Assembly (NCBI GenBank): GCA_035378955.1
Contig: DAOSUS010000098.1
Coordinates: 1 to 10,945 of the forward strand
Reading direction: 5' to 3'
DNA: 10,945 nt
From: Candidatus Hydrogenedens sp.
GTDB lineage: Bacteria; Hydrogenedentota; Hydrogenedentia; Hydrogenedentales; Hydrogenedentaceae
Under the pieces are notes generated by a model, which saw only the letters and a program-made list of their open reading frames with translations, had not been told where the DNA came from and did no database searches. The translations under genes and the position numbers were made by a program. Shown here one piece after another: positions 1 to 7,312 of the stretch (position 1 is its first letter; every line of letters begins with the position of its first letter).

Positions 1-2592
1 TTCCCTACCAGTAATGGTTCTCTACAAACAACCTATTCTGGTGGAGATATAACCGGGGATATATTTATAACGAAACTCAACCCTACTGCTAACAATCTTT
101 TATTTTCTACATTTTTAGGAGGCTCTGCAGATGATAGTGCTACATCTATAAAAATTGACGAACAAAGAAATATTTATATAACAGGAATTACTTCTTCATC
201 GGATTTTCCTATAACTACAAATGCGTTTCAAACATCTAACGCTGGTGGAAGAGATGCTTTTATAACAAAAATTAATTCTGATGCAACTGAATTAATTTAT
301 AGTTCTTATATAGGAGGCAGTGCTGATGAAAGCATCATGGACTTTGCATTTTTACCTGACAATAGCCTTGTCTTAACGGGCTGGACACAATCAACGAACT
401 TTCCTGTAATAGGAATATCATCACTGAATTCCACATTTAGCGGTGGTGGATTGGATGGTTTTTTATTTAAATTTAATTCATCATTTCAACCTATATGGAG
501 TGGATTTATTGGGACAAGCGGTATAGATATTTGCAAAACAATAAAAATCTTTGGTGAGGATATTATTTTAGGAGGATACACATCTTCAACGAGATTTCCA
601 ACAATTCAAGGTTCATTTCAGGTTTCTTACGGGGGCGGAAATTATGATTCTTTTATCATGAAACTTTCAGGCAATAATGCATCCATAATATCTTCCACCT
701 ATCTTGGAGGAAGCCTCATTGACCTATGTCAGGCTTTAACATGTGATACTTATGGGAATGTATATATTACAGGGGAAACTTCTTCAAACAATTTTCCTGT
801 TACAATTTCATCATTTCAGGTTGGATATGGTGGAGGAGAAAGGGATGTTTTTATTGCAAAAATGGCTCCTAATTTAGACCAGATAATTTTCAGTACTTAT
901 TTAGGAGGAAGTAAAACAGAAGCAGGGCTTGGAATTGGATTGGATGCGGTTTCACGAGTATATGTTGTTGGTTATACATATTCAGGAGATTTTCCTGTAA
1001 TACCGGGAACATTACAACCGTCTTATGGCGGTAATCAGGATACCTTTTTTGCATGCTTAAATCCGAATGGAAATACCTTGAAATATAGTACTTTCTACGG
1101 AGGAAAAGGAGAGGAAAAAGCACGGTCTGTTTATATTTCCAATTCCAATGTAATGTATATGGTGGGAGAAACTGCATCCAATCTATTACCTATAACATCA
1201 GGAACTTTTCAGACCAGTTTTGGAGGAGGAACCCTTGATGGTTTCCTCGCCTGTATTGATGTATCATCTCCTACCAATGAAGGGGAAGGGCAAACCGAAG
1301 GAACTATAGAAGGCACTTCCGAAGGTTCAATCGAAGGAGAAGGATTAAGGGTATGGTTGATAGCACCTGTGGAACGGACTATAAATGAAGGAGGAACAAC
1401 CACTTTTATTATTGGTGTATCGGGTTATCTGGGAACAGTAAATTATCAATGGCAGTTTAAGAGTATTGTAGGTGAAGAATATATACCTATTCTAAACAGT
1501 AATAGTCCGATGTTAACATTACGAAATATTCAATTTACTTCCTCAGGTTTTTATCGTTGTAGGGTGAGTGATTCTTTAGGCACAGTATTTTCTTCTTCCT
1601 TTAAGTTAATGGTTCTACAAACATCAGAAGGTGCAACGGAAGGGATATCAGAAGGAAATTTAGAAGGGGTTGGAGAAGGTATTCAAGAAGGAATTACTGA
1701 AGGAATGGAAGAAGGTTCGGTAGAAGGAATAGCCGAAGGACAAATGGAAGGTATTGTAGAAGGTTCAATGGAAGGAGGTATTTCCGAAGGTGAAGGGACA
1801 ACAGAAGAAGGATTGATAGAAGGAGAAGGGGCTTTTTATCCTTGCGGTTTTGAGGTAAATGGAGCAGAAACCCATAGTCTCTTAAAAGACAAGGCTCAAA
1901 ATTTGTATTATATCTATGTCCCTAATGAAGGGACATTGAACGACCTTATTGTTAATATTTCTCTAACTCATGATAATTTACAGCAAATACTAATACAAAT
2001 TGTTTCCCCCCGTGGGACAGAAGTCTTCTTGCTTATTTACCCTACACAAGGTGGAACTGCATTACTAAATACAAGTTTTGATGATAATGCAGAAGTAAGT
2101 ATTACGGACGGAGTTAGTCCTTTTACAGGGAATTATAAGCCCATTGGGTACTTGGGAGTTTTACGGGGAGAAAGTTTGCAAGGCACATGGATGTTACGGA
2201 TAGTAGATTCTGAAACAGGTGGCAGAGGTTATCTGGAATCATGGAAATTATTGTTTAATACATACGCCTGTCCAGAAGAAGGAAATATAGAAGAAGGTGA
2301 GGTTGTAACATATCATTCTGCAGATACAGACAAAAATTATTCCTTTTCTCTTGTTGAAGTATTGCGGGTAATACAAATTTTTAATTTTGGCAGTTATCAC
2401 TGTGATATTAATGGTGAAGATGGTTATGGATTAGGTATAGGTGAACAAAATTGTAATCGTCATAGTTCTGATTATTCAGAACCTTATTGGTCTATTACTT
2501 TCCATGAACTATTACGATTAATCCAGTTATTCAATATAGGTGGTTATTCTCCTTGTCAGGATACGGAAGATGGTTTTTGCCCTATTCAATAG
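1..2592 (+). CDS. Modular secreted/surface protein, SBBP beta-propeller repeats, Ig-like, P-like domain, dockerin-like tail (5' partial)
   Basis: The frame is open from base 1, so the start and any signal peptide lie outside; 863 residues are visible. Residues 1-421 hold about 6.4 SBBP repeats of 65-66 residues, starting near 1, 69, 134, 199, 265, 331 and 396. Each has FP, then Q...GG.xD.F..K, then ST(Y/F)LGG, then (I/V)Y(I/V).G.T.S. A first EG-rich linker (427-448) leads to an Ig-like domain (450-540; YQWQ and the GFYRCRVSD strand are visible). A long EG linker (542-611) leads to a P_proprotein-like domain (622-753; the LxGTWxLxIxD and LxSWxL patterns are visible). The last 93 residues are two dockerin-like repeats. 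Such architectures belong to large extracellular proteins; the role here is probably adhesion, binding or cell-surface display, but no catalytic domain is visible. The gene ends 3 bases before the convergent carboxypeptidase gene. An internal ATG at 337 is not the real start, because repeats continue upstream of it. Confidence 0.88.
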   Translation, partial: FPTSNGSLQTTYSGGDITGDIFITKLNPTANNLLFSTFLGGSADDSATSIKIDEQRNIYITGITSSSDFPITTNAFQTSNAGGRDAFITKINSDATELIYSSYIGGSADESIMDFAFLPDNSLVLTGWTQSTNFPVIGISSLNSTFSGGGLDGFLFKFNSSFQPIWSGFIGTSGIDICKTIKIFGEDIILGGYTSSTRFPTIQGSFQVSYGGGNYDSFIMKLSGNNASIISSTYLGGSLIDLCQALTCDTYGNVYITGETSSNNFPVTISSFQVGYGGGERDVFIAKMAPNLDQIIFSTYLGGSKTEAGLGIGLDAVSRVYVVGYTYSGDFPVIPGTLQPSYGGNQDTFFACLNPNGNTLKYSTFYGGKGEEKARSVYISNSNVMYMVGETASNLLPITSGTFQTSFGGGTLDGFLACIDVSSPTNEGEGQTEGTIEGTSEGSIEGEGLRVWLIAPVERTINEGGTTTFIIGVSGYLGTVNYQWQFKSIVGEEYIPILNSNSPMLTLRNIQFTSSGFYRCRVSDSLGTVFSSSFKLMVLQTSEGATEGISEGNLEGVGEGIQEGITEGMEEGSVEGIAEGQMEGIVEGSMEGGISEGEGTTEEGLIEGEGAFYPCGFEVNGAETHSLLKDKAQNLYYIYVPNEGTLNDLIVNISLTHDNLQQILIQIVSPRGTEVFLLIYPTQGGTALLNTSFDDNAEVSITDGVSPFTGNYKPIGYLGVLRGESLQGTWMLRIVDSETGGRGYLESWKLLFNTYACPEEGNIEEGEVVTYHSADTDKNYSFSLVEVLRVIQIFNFGSYHCDINGEDGYGLGIGEQNCNRHSSDYSEPYWSITFHELLRLIQLFNIGGYSPCQDTEDGFCPIQ
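1279..1344 (+). repeat. Short EG-rich linker repeat between propeller and Ig-like domain
   Basis: Residues 427-448 of the surface protein are a run of EG dipeptides spaced by two or three variable residues. In the DNA this appears as repeated GAAGG-like pentamers. It is probably a flexible, acidic interdomain spacer. Confidence 0.8.
1624..1833 (+). repeat. Long imperfect GAAGG repeat tract encoding an EG linker
   Basis: About 70 residues (542-611) are an acidic, low-complexity linker with EG recurring every three to five residues, encoded by imperfect GAAGG(A/T) units. The units are degenerate in both spacing and intervening codons, so this is not a perfect microsatellite. It separates the Ig-like domain from the P-like domain. 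Similar EG or GEGE linkers are common in secreted proteins of Hydrogenedentota and Lentisphaerota (from memory). Confidence 0.85.
2308..2589 (+). other. Tandem dockerin-like C-terminal tail
   Basis: Residues 770-863 contain two related units. The first runs from H772 through E786 and the LRVIQIFN helix to YHC. The second runs from H821 through E836 and LLRLIQLFN to GGYSPC. In the first, D775, D777, N779, S781, S783 and E786 fit the 1-3-5-7-9-12 spacing of an EF-hand-like calcium loop followed by a helix, as in type I dockerins. The second is one residue longer and a poorer match. The spacer is rich in Gly, Asp and Glu with paired cysteines (C801, C818, C852, C860). I recall near-identical tails on many secreted proteins of Hydrogenedentota-like bacteria, which suggests a shared anchoring or sorting role; that role is inference. 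Confidence 0.65.
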
Positions 2593-2595
2593 TAT

Positions 2596-3450
2596 TTATG
2601 CTACTTCTGAAAAGCCTATTTCTAATAAATTGGTAGCAATACGAAAACGCTCAGATGACTTTTCCGCTCCTAAAACCACCGCTATAACTCTGGATTTGTT
2701 TCTTCGGGCTGTTGCAACAATACAATGTCCCGCCAATTTTGTATATCCTGTTTTTAAGCCATCACATCCTACATACATGGAAAGCAAATCGTTTGTATTA
2801 TTTCTTTCTATATTCTCTTCTTGAATAACAAATTTTTTCTTGGATGTCCACGAGAGTAAAACAGGCAATCTACAACATTCTATAGCAAGTGTAGCAAGGT
2901 CTTTTGCAGTTGTTCTATCTAAATCTCTCCCACTTTTTATGGGATATCCATTTACAGTAAAGTATTTTGTATTTTTCATTCCTAACTTCTTTGCCATAGA
3001 ATTCATATCTTCTATACATTCGCTTTCTGAACCCCACAAATATTCCGCTACTGTCACCGCAGATGTATTTGATGAAATAATGGCGATGGCATCCATTAAG
3101 TATCCCAATGTATATCTTTTGTCCGTTGCGAATACCATATCCAAATTATTCTGTGGAAAGATTGTTCTTTTGGGAATAACTTCATCTCCCAATTTTATTT
3201 CTTTACTATTTATCTTTAGTGCAACTAAATACATAAGCATTAATTTAACTAAACTTGCCGGGGGAGAGATAACATCTGCATTATCTTCAAATATTATTTT
3301 CTTACTGTTTGCATTAACACATATTTTTTTAATGATTTTATCATGTTTTATTGGAGGCGAATATTTTGTCTTTCTTTTCGCTGTAGCCGCAAACAAAAAG
3401 GATTGAAAAACAAAACTCCTACGACTGATGGTATTATTTTCTTCCTGCAT
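2596..3450 (-). CDS. D-alanyl-D-alanine carboxypeptidase, peptidase S11 family (PBP5-like)
   Basis: This serine DD-peptidase would remove the terminal D-Ala from peptidoglycan pentapeptides in the periplasm. All three penicillin-binding motifs are present in the 284 residues: S66-L-V-K69 (nucleophile Ser and Lys), S126-S-N128, and K233-T-G235 in a GLKTGYT context. The catalytic domain fills nearly the whole protein. The C-terminal beta-rich domain and amphipathic membrane anchor of classical PBP5 are absent, as in short S11 enzymes. The N-terminus has S9-R10-R11-S-F-V, a short hydrophobic run (13-24) and a possible A-T-A cleavage site before K25, which resembles a twin-arginine signal. It is the last gene of the minus-strand operon, 12 bases after the kinase stop; its ribosome binding site is weak (an AGAGA-like stretch). 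The family call is firm, but the dacA-type paralogue is not certain. Confidence 0.9.
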   Translation of the reverse strand: MQEENNTISRRSFVFQSFLFAATAKRKTKYSPPIKHDKIIKKICVNANSKKIIFEDNADVISPPASLVKLMLMYLVALKINSKEIKLGDEVIPKRTIFPQNNLDMVFATDKRYTLGYLMDAIAIISSNTSAVTVAEYLWGSESECIEDMNSMAKKLGMKNTKYFTVNGYPIKSGRDLDRTTAKDLATLAIECCRLPVLLSWTSKKKFVIQEENIERNNTNDLLSMYVGCDGLKTGYTKLAGHCIVATARRNKSRVIAVVLGAEKSSERFRIATNLLEIGFSEVA

Positions 3451-3462
3451 TTATCTGTCTCT

Positions 3463-6225
3463 TTAATTCAATACTACTTTAATCTCTTTTTGGATATCTA
3501 AGATATTTATTAAATCTTCAAAAAGGAAAGGTTTCTTTATTATATCAACATCCGTGCCCATTCCTTCTATTAAACCCTTAGATTGATTATTTGAAATTAA
3601 GAATATTTTTTTATGACCCTCTCCTAATTTTTTTAACTTTTCTATCTCTTCTTCTTTCATATAATCAAAATCAATTACAAGATTTGCAGATGAAAATCTC
3701 AATATAGAAGAAACAACATTTTCGAAACTATCTGTAGTTAAACAAGGAATTCGATAATAATTCATCATTAGGTTTAAAAATTCTCTCAAGGTACTTTCCG
3801 GTTCATAAATGACAACTACTTTTTCCTTTTCTTTTTCCTTCCTATCACTGTCAATTATCTTTTTAACCTGTTCGCCTTGTTTTATTTTTTGAATTATTTT
3901 TAATAGGTAATTTACAGAAAAAGGTTTTTTAACAAAGAGGATATTCTCCGAATAATTTTTCTGATAGGACTTTGATATATTGATACTTTCATCAATAATC
4001 AACAATATGAAAGTATTATCTAATAATGGATGTTCCTCTATAATATTTAGTAATGAAACAATATTATCGAACTCCTTTTCATAGGTATTTATTAGAATTA
4101 CTTCAGGTAATGCTTCATTCACAAATCGAATTGATTCGTATATGTTTTTTACCCATAGAATATCCTCTTCGCTTCTCCCAAATATTCTCTGGAAAATATC
4201 AAATAATACTGACTCATTATCAACGATTAGAATTTTTTCTATGTTGTCTTTTTGTATAATGTTTTCTTTTTTTCCATCGTAAAATACGCAGTCGGGCAGA
4301 ATTATTGTAAATTTACTGCCTTCCCCAAGGACACTTTCAACAGAAATCTTTCCATTATGGGTCTCAACAATACCTTTTGCAATAGACAATCCGATACCTG
4401 TTCCTTCATATTTTCTTGTAGGCGAACTATCTACCTGAAAAAACTTCTCAAATATTTTTTCTTTATATTCTGGGGGAATTCCAATTCCTGTATCTGAAAC
4501 GGATAATTCAAATGCTCCTTCGTTATTTATAGATATACTAATTTCTATCCTTCCCTCTGTATTCGTAAACTTAACTGCATTATTAAGTAAGATACCTAAT
4601 ACCTGACTGATTTTCTCTTTGTCTGCCCAAATATATATATCCTCATTATCGTATTTTTCTATAAGATTTATTTGCTTGGCAATAATCTTAGGGTTATTAA
4701 AAGATACATTTTCCTTAATAAGTTCTTTTACAGAAAAAAGTTTTTTCTTTATTTGTAGCCCTTTTATTTCTATTCTGCTGAATTCTATCATCTCGTTTAC
4801 CATTCGTAACAATCTTTCTACATTTCTTTGCATAACTTCTATAGCATTTTTTTGTTGCTCTGTTATGGGACCTAAAGTATTTTGTAAGAACATTTCTATA
4901 TACCCTTTTATTGTGCTTATAGGGGTTCTCAACTCATGACTTACATTGGATAAAAAAGCATCTTTATTTTTTCCATACTGTTTTAATTCTTCATTTAGTT
5001 TTTCCAATTGTATTGTTCTCTCTTCCAATTCATTTTGCATTTTCTTCTGAAGGGTCAAGTCAGAAACTACCAGAGAATATCGCACCTCTTCTATGTTTTC
5101 ATTCGGTATAACAGAGACAGAAACAAGGGTAGGCACTTCTTTTTCGTCCGATGTGATAAATGCAATTTCTCTTCGTTTTTCTATATCCACCATTTCTAAC
5201 AGGGGAATCAACCTTATTACCTCAGCACTTTCTAAAAACTCATAAATATAATGTTCTAAAACTTGTTCCATCTGTCTATTTATCATCTTACAAAAGCATT
5301 CATTAACCATTACAATTTTATGATGGATGTCTAACAACAGGAATCCTTCATTCATAGTCATAATTAATTTTTTTAAGTTTTCTTCAGACTCACGCAATTT
5401 TCTTGTCTGTTCATCAACTCTCATTTTTAATTCATCTGCATATTTCTGGACTTTGGCAGATAACACTTTAAGTTCGGTAATATCTTTTACTGTTGCAAGA
5501 GTTGCTTGATGTTTTCCTTTTTTGTCAAATATGGGCGTTCCATGAATCCAGAAATATTTTTTTTGGTTATTTACTTCTAATTCGACCTCATATTCTCCAC
5601 TGATTCCATAACTTCGTGTTAACCAGTTTTCCTCTATAGCACTTATATTATAACGACGCACCATATCCGCGATGCTGAAGCCAATTATTTCTTGTCTTGT
5701 AATAGATATGAACCTACAGAATTGCTCATTTACATCAACAACTATGCCATCCGGATTGCTCAATACATAACCTTCTGAAATATGGTCGGCAAGGGTCTTA
5801 AATCGCTCTGCTAATTCGTCAATATTTTCTTCACGACGGATAAGAATAATTACAAATGATAATATCCCTAAAAGAAAGCTGCCTAATCCTATAAGTTCTG
5901 ACAATCGGCGAATCTCATCAGGTAAATTATCGTACCAATATAGATTCAATGATGTTTTTGAAATTATCCATATACCTGAAGTAAATAGTAATACAATTCC
6001 ACCCACAAGAACGGACTTCTCTCCTGTCGAAAATCGATATTTATTTAACATAGTAATGGTTATAAAAGAGGGTAATGCAATAGAAAGTGAAGCGGTAATA
6101 AATCTTGTATTAGGTGTATTCATTATTTCCTGGGAAATAAACAATCCCCCGAAACCAAAGATAAAAGGTATAAATAAAGAAACAATTTTTTCATGAGATT
6201 TACTTAACTTTAAAAATTCCTTCAT
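3463..6225 (-). CDS. Membrane-bound hybrid sensor histidine kinase with two PAS domains and two C-terminal receiver-like domains
   Basis: This 920-residue protein has about four transmembrane helices (roughly 13-32, 42-59, 71-88, 109-129) with little periplasmic sequence. Two PAS domains follow (about 139-253 and 281-395), joined by a coiled coil. The HisKA domain (420-487) has the H-box S429-H430-E-L-R-T-P, so H430 is the autophosphorylation site. The HATPase domain (about 534-645) has an N-box (N548, N549), G1 D578-T-G-I-G and G2 G608-T-G-I-G-L, so it should be an active kinase. Receiver-like domain 1 (about 662-785) has D669-N670 and K766 but N713 at the phospho-acceptor position. Receiver-like domain 2 (about 801-910) has E808, D852/D854, S878 and K897. 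Start and upstream stop overlap as ATGA with ribonuclease HI, which implies translational coupling; AAGGA lies 6 bases upstream of the ATG. No response regulator gene or DNA-binding output is in view, so the signal and target are unknown. Confidence 0.93.
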   Translation of the reverse strand: MKEFLKLSKSHEKIVSLFIPFIFGFGGLFISQEIMNTPNTRFITASLSIALPSFITITMLNKYRFSTGEKSVLVGGIVLLFTSGIWIISKTSLNLYWYDNLPDEIRRLSELIGLGSFLLGILSFVIILIRREENIDELAERFKTLADHISEGYVLSNPDGIVVDVNEQFCRFISITRQEIIGFSIADMVRRYNISAIEENWLTRSYGISGEYEVELEVNNQKKYFWIHGTPIFDKKGKHQATLATVKDITELKVLSAKVQKYADELKMRVDEQTRKLRESEENLKKLIMTMNEGFLLLDIHHKIVMVNECFCKMINRQMEQVLEHYIYEFLESAEVIRLIPLLEMVDIEKRREIAFITSDEKEVPTLVSVSVIPNENIEEVRYSLVVSDLTLQKKMQNELEERTIQLEKLNEELKQYGKNKDAFLSNVSHELRTPISTIKGYIEMFLQNTLGPITEQQKNAIEVMQRNVERLLRMVNEMIEFSRIEIKGLQIKKKLFSVKELIKENVSFNNPKIIAKQINLIEKYDNEDIYIWADKEKISQVLGILLNNAVKFTNTEGRIEISISINNEGAFELSVSDTGIGIPPEYKEKIFEKFFQVDSSPTRKYEGTGIGLSIAKGIVETHNGKISVESVLGEGSKFTIILPDCVFYDGKKENIIQKDNIEKILIVDNESVLFDIFQRIFGRSEEDILWVKNIYESIRFVNEALPEVILINTYEKEFDNIVSLLNIIEEHPLLDNTFILLIIDESINISKSYQKNYSENILFVKKPFSVNYLLKIIQKIKQGEQVKKIIDSDRKEKEKEKVVVIYEPESTLREFLNLMMNYYRIPCLTTDSFENVVSSILRFSSANLVIDFDYMKEEEIEKLKKLGEGHKKIFLISNNQSKGLIEGMGTDVDIIKKPFLFEDLINILDIQKEIKVVLN

Positions 6226-6701
6226 TTTGTATCCTTTTCTAACTTTATCTTATTTTTGATAATATCCTTCACCAACTTATCACATCGCTCATTTTGGGGG
6301 TGTTGACTATGCCCTTTTATCCATTCCCAAGTAACCTCATGCTTTTCAACTAATTCTGCCAGTTCATTCCATAAATCAATATTTTTGACTGTTCCAGAAC
6401 TTGTTTTCCATCCTTTTTCCACCCAAGATTTTAGCCATTCCGACATTCCCTTTTTTAAATATTCTGAATCAGTATAAATAACAACTTTACAACGCTTTTT
6501 AAGTGCTTTTAATCCTTCAATAGCCGCCTTTAATTCCATGCGATTGTTTGTTGTATTTTCATCATATCCCGTTAATATTTTCTCCTTATCGCCGTAAATT
6601 AATATTACTGCCCATGCCCCTCTTCCTGGATTGGGAATACATCCTCCATCGGTAAATATTTCCACATAAGGAATACCTGTTTTATTTTCGACTTCATTCA
6701 C
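6222..6701 (-). CDS. rnhA: Ribonuclease HI
   Basis: This enzyme cuts the RNA strand of RNA-DNA hybrids such as R-loops and replication primers, using two metal ions. The 159 residues match the usual bacterial RNase HI length. The catalytic carboxylates are visible: D18 in FTDGGCIPNPG, E56 in TNNRMELKA, D78 in IYTDSEY and D141 in the NERCDKL stretch. The loop histidine is H131 (in KGHSQHP). The tryptophan-rich basic-protrusion region (W89, W93, W98) is present, as in E. coli RNase HI. The start is GTG, two bases after the upstream ankyrin stop, with a GAGGG site at suitable spacing and no in-frame ATG before the catalytic core. The 3' end overlaps the kinase start by 4 bases. Confidence 0.95.
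   Translation of the reverse strand: MNEVENKTGIPYVEIFTDGGCIPNPGRGAWAVILIYGDKEKILTGYDENTTNNRMELKAAIEGLKALKKRCKVVIYTDSEYLKKGMSEWLKSWVEKGWKTSSGTVKNIDLWNELAELVEKHEVTWEWIKGHSQHPQNERCDKLVKDIIKNKIKLEKDTK
6232..6236 (-). promoter_or_regulatory. Ribosome binding site for the hybrid kinase (AAGGA)
   Basis: On the minus strand AAGGA sits 6 bases before the ATG at 6225, within the end of rnhA. It supports this start in addition to the ATGA stop-start overlap. Confidence 0.7.
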
Positions 6702-6702
6702 A

Positions 6703-7239
6703 TTAGTTTCCCTCTATTTCTTCTATCCACTTATCATTCCGATATTTCTTTGCCAATTCTTTTACTGTCATACCTTCTTTATTCTTTTCTTCCATCGGAA
6801 TTCCAACCGTTTTTAAGTACTTACCTATATTTACTGTTCCAAATATAGCCGAAGTATGTAAGGGAGAATCTCCAAAGTTATCTTTTATCCTGGCATTTGC
6901 ACCATGTGTTATTAACCATCGGGCAGGCCCTTTTAAATCCCACATAGCACATACATGCAAAGGGGTCATCCCTGTTATATCCTTCTCATTAAGTTCTGCT
7001 CCATATCTATACAATAGTTCTAATACATCCTTACTTCCGCTACATACTGCATAATGTAAAATTGTTTTGCCCAAATAATCTTTACTATTAATAATTGCTG
7101 GATTTTTCAACAACTGTTTTTCTAAATTAACCGCATCCCCTTTTGCAGCGAGGTCAAAACATGATGGGCTACAACCTGATATAATTAAAGGTAATAAATA
7201 TAAATAAATCTTCATTTTTCTATACAAATTCAGCACCAT
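6703..7239 (-). CDS. Ankyrin-repeat lipoprotein
   Basis: The 178-residue product begins with a basic n-region and a hydrophobic stretch (about 11-20) ending in the lipobox I20-S-G-C23. It is therefore predicted to be lipidated on C23 and held on the periplasmic side of a membrane; S24 at +2 would favour the outer membrane under the E. coli rule. The rest is about four ankyrin repeats (near 28-56, 57-89, 90-122 and 123-155) with G-x-T/S-x-L-H and GA motifs, plus a short C-terminal cap. Ankyrin repeats bind protein partners, and the partner is unknown here. An alternative start at residue 9 (ATG at 7215) gives a shorter but still valid lipoprotein signal; neither start has a strong ribosome binding site at good spacing. 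It is first in the operon with rnhA, the kinase and the carboxypeptidase. Confidence 0.85.
   Translation of the reverse strand: MVLNLYRKMKIYLYLLPLIISGCSPSCFDLAAKGDAVNLEKQLLKNPAIINSKDYLGKTILHYAVCSGSKDVLELLYRYGAELNEKDITGMTPLHVCAMWDLKGPARWLITHGANARIKDNFGDSPLHTSAIFGTVNIGKYLKTVGIPMEEKNKEGMTVKELAKKYRNDKWIEEIEGN
6710..6714 (-). promoter_or_regulatory. Ribosome binding site for rnhA (GAGGG)
   Basis: On the minus strand GAGGG lies 8 bases before the GTG at 6701 and inside the last codons of the ankyrin gene. It supports the GTG start, for which there is no ATG alternative, and suggests coupled translation. Confidence 0.7.
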
Positions 7240-7312
7240 TTTATATACTGCAAACCTCTACTTGTATATTATAATAGTATTATAAATAATCACTCATAAT
7301 AAGGAATAATCC
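7240..7312. promoter_or_regulatory. AT-rich divergent promoter region
   Basis: This gap is the only place from which the two divergent operons can start within the window. It contains a perfect TATAAT at 7270-7275 on the plus strand, a TATAAT on the minus strand (7269-7274) and TATAAA at 7281-7286. The overlapping TATTATAATA-type sequence could serve either direction. I could not find a good TTGACA-like -35 box at 16-18 bases for any of these, so which box is used is uncertain. If the ankyrin gene starts at 7215, the gap extends to about 97 bases. Confidence 0.45.
7301..7305 (+). promoter_or_regulatory. Ribosome binding site for the MEMO-family gene (AAGGA)
   Basis: AAGGA lies 7 bases before the ATG at 7313, a near-ideal spacing that fixes this start. 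Confidence 0.75.

Noticed and set aside
337..339. ATG at 337 as the start of the surface protein
   Set aside because: The frame is open to base 1 and carries two more SBBP repeat units upstream, so this methionine is internal.
1..1260. Propeller region considered as a tandem DNA repeat or CRISPR-like array
   Set aside because: The period of about 195-198 bases is conserved only at the protein level. The DNA copies have diverged and there are no spacers.
1209..1403. Minus-strand open frame rich in P-S repeats opposite the first EG linker
   Set aside because: It is the mirror of GAAGG codons in the long plus-strand gene. The repetitive PS pattern is a by-product, with no independent support.
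2591..2606. Small inverted repeat AGTA...TACT across the convergent stop codons, considered as a bidirectional terminator
   Set aside because: The stem is only about 4 bases and AT-rich, with no flanking T-run on either side; too weak to call.
2840..3406. Plus-strand open frame of 188 codons opposite the carboxypeptidase
   Set aside because: The minus strand encodes a clear S11 enzyme with all three motifs. The plus frame shows no recognisable domain.
3463..3480. Possible separate promoter for the carboxypeptidase gene just upstream of its start
   Set aside because: Only 12 bases separate it from the kinase stop and no -10/-35 pair is evident; co-transcription is simpler.
4619..4939. Plus-strand open frame with hydrophobic Phe/Ile/Ser-rich sequence opposite the kinase
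   Set aside because: It is opposite the HisKA/HATPase coding region. The hydrophobic composition follows from AT-rich Lys/Glu codons read in reverse.
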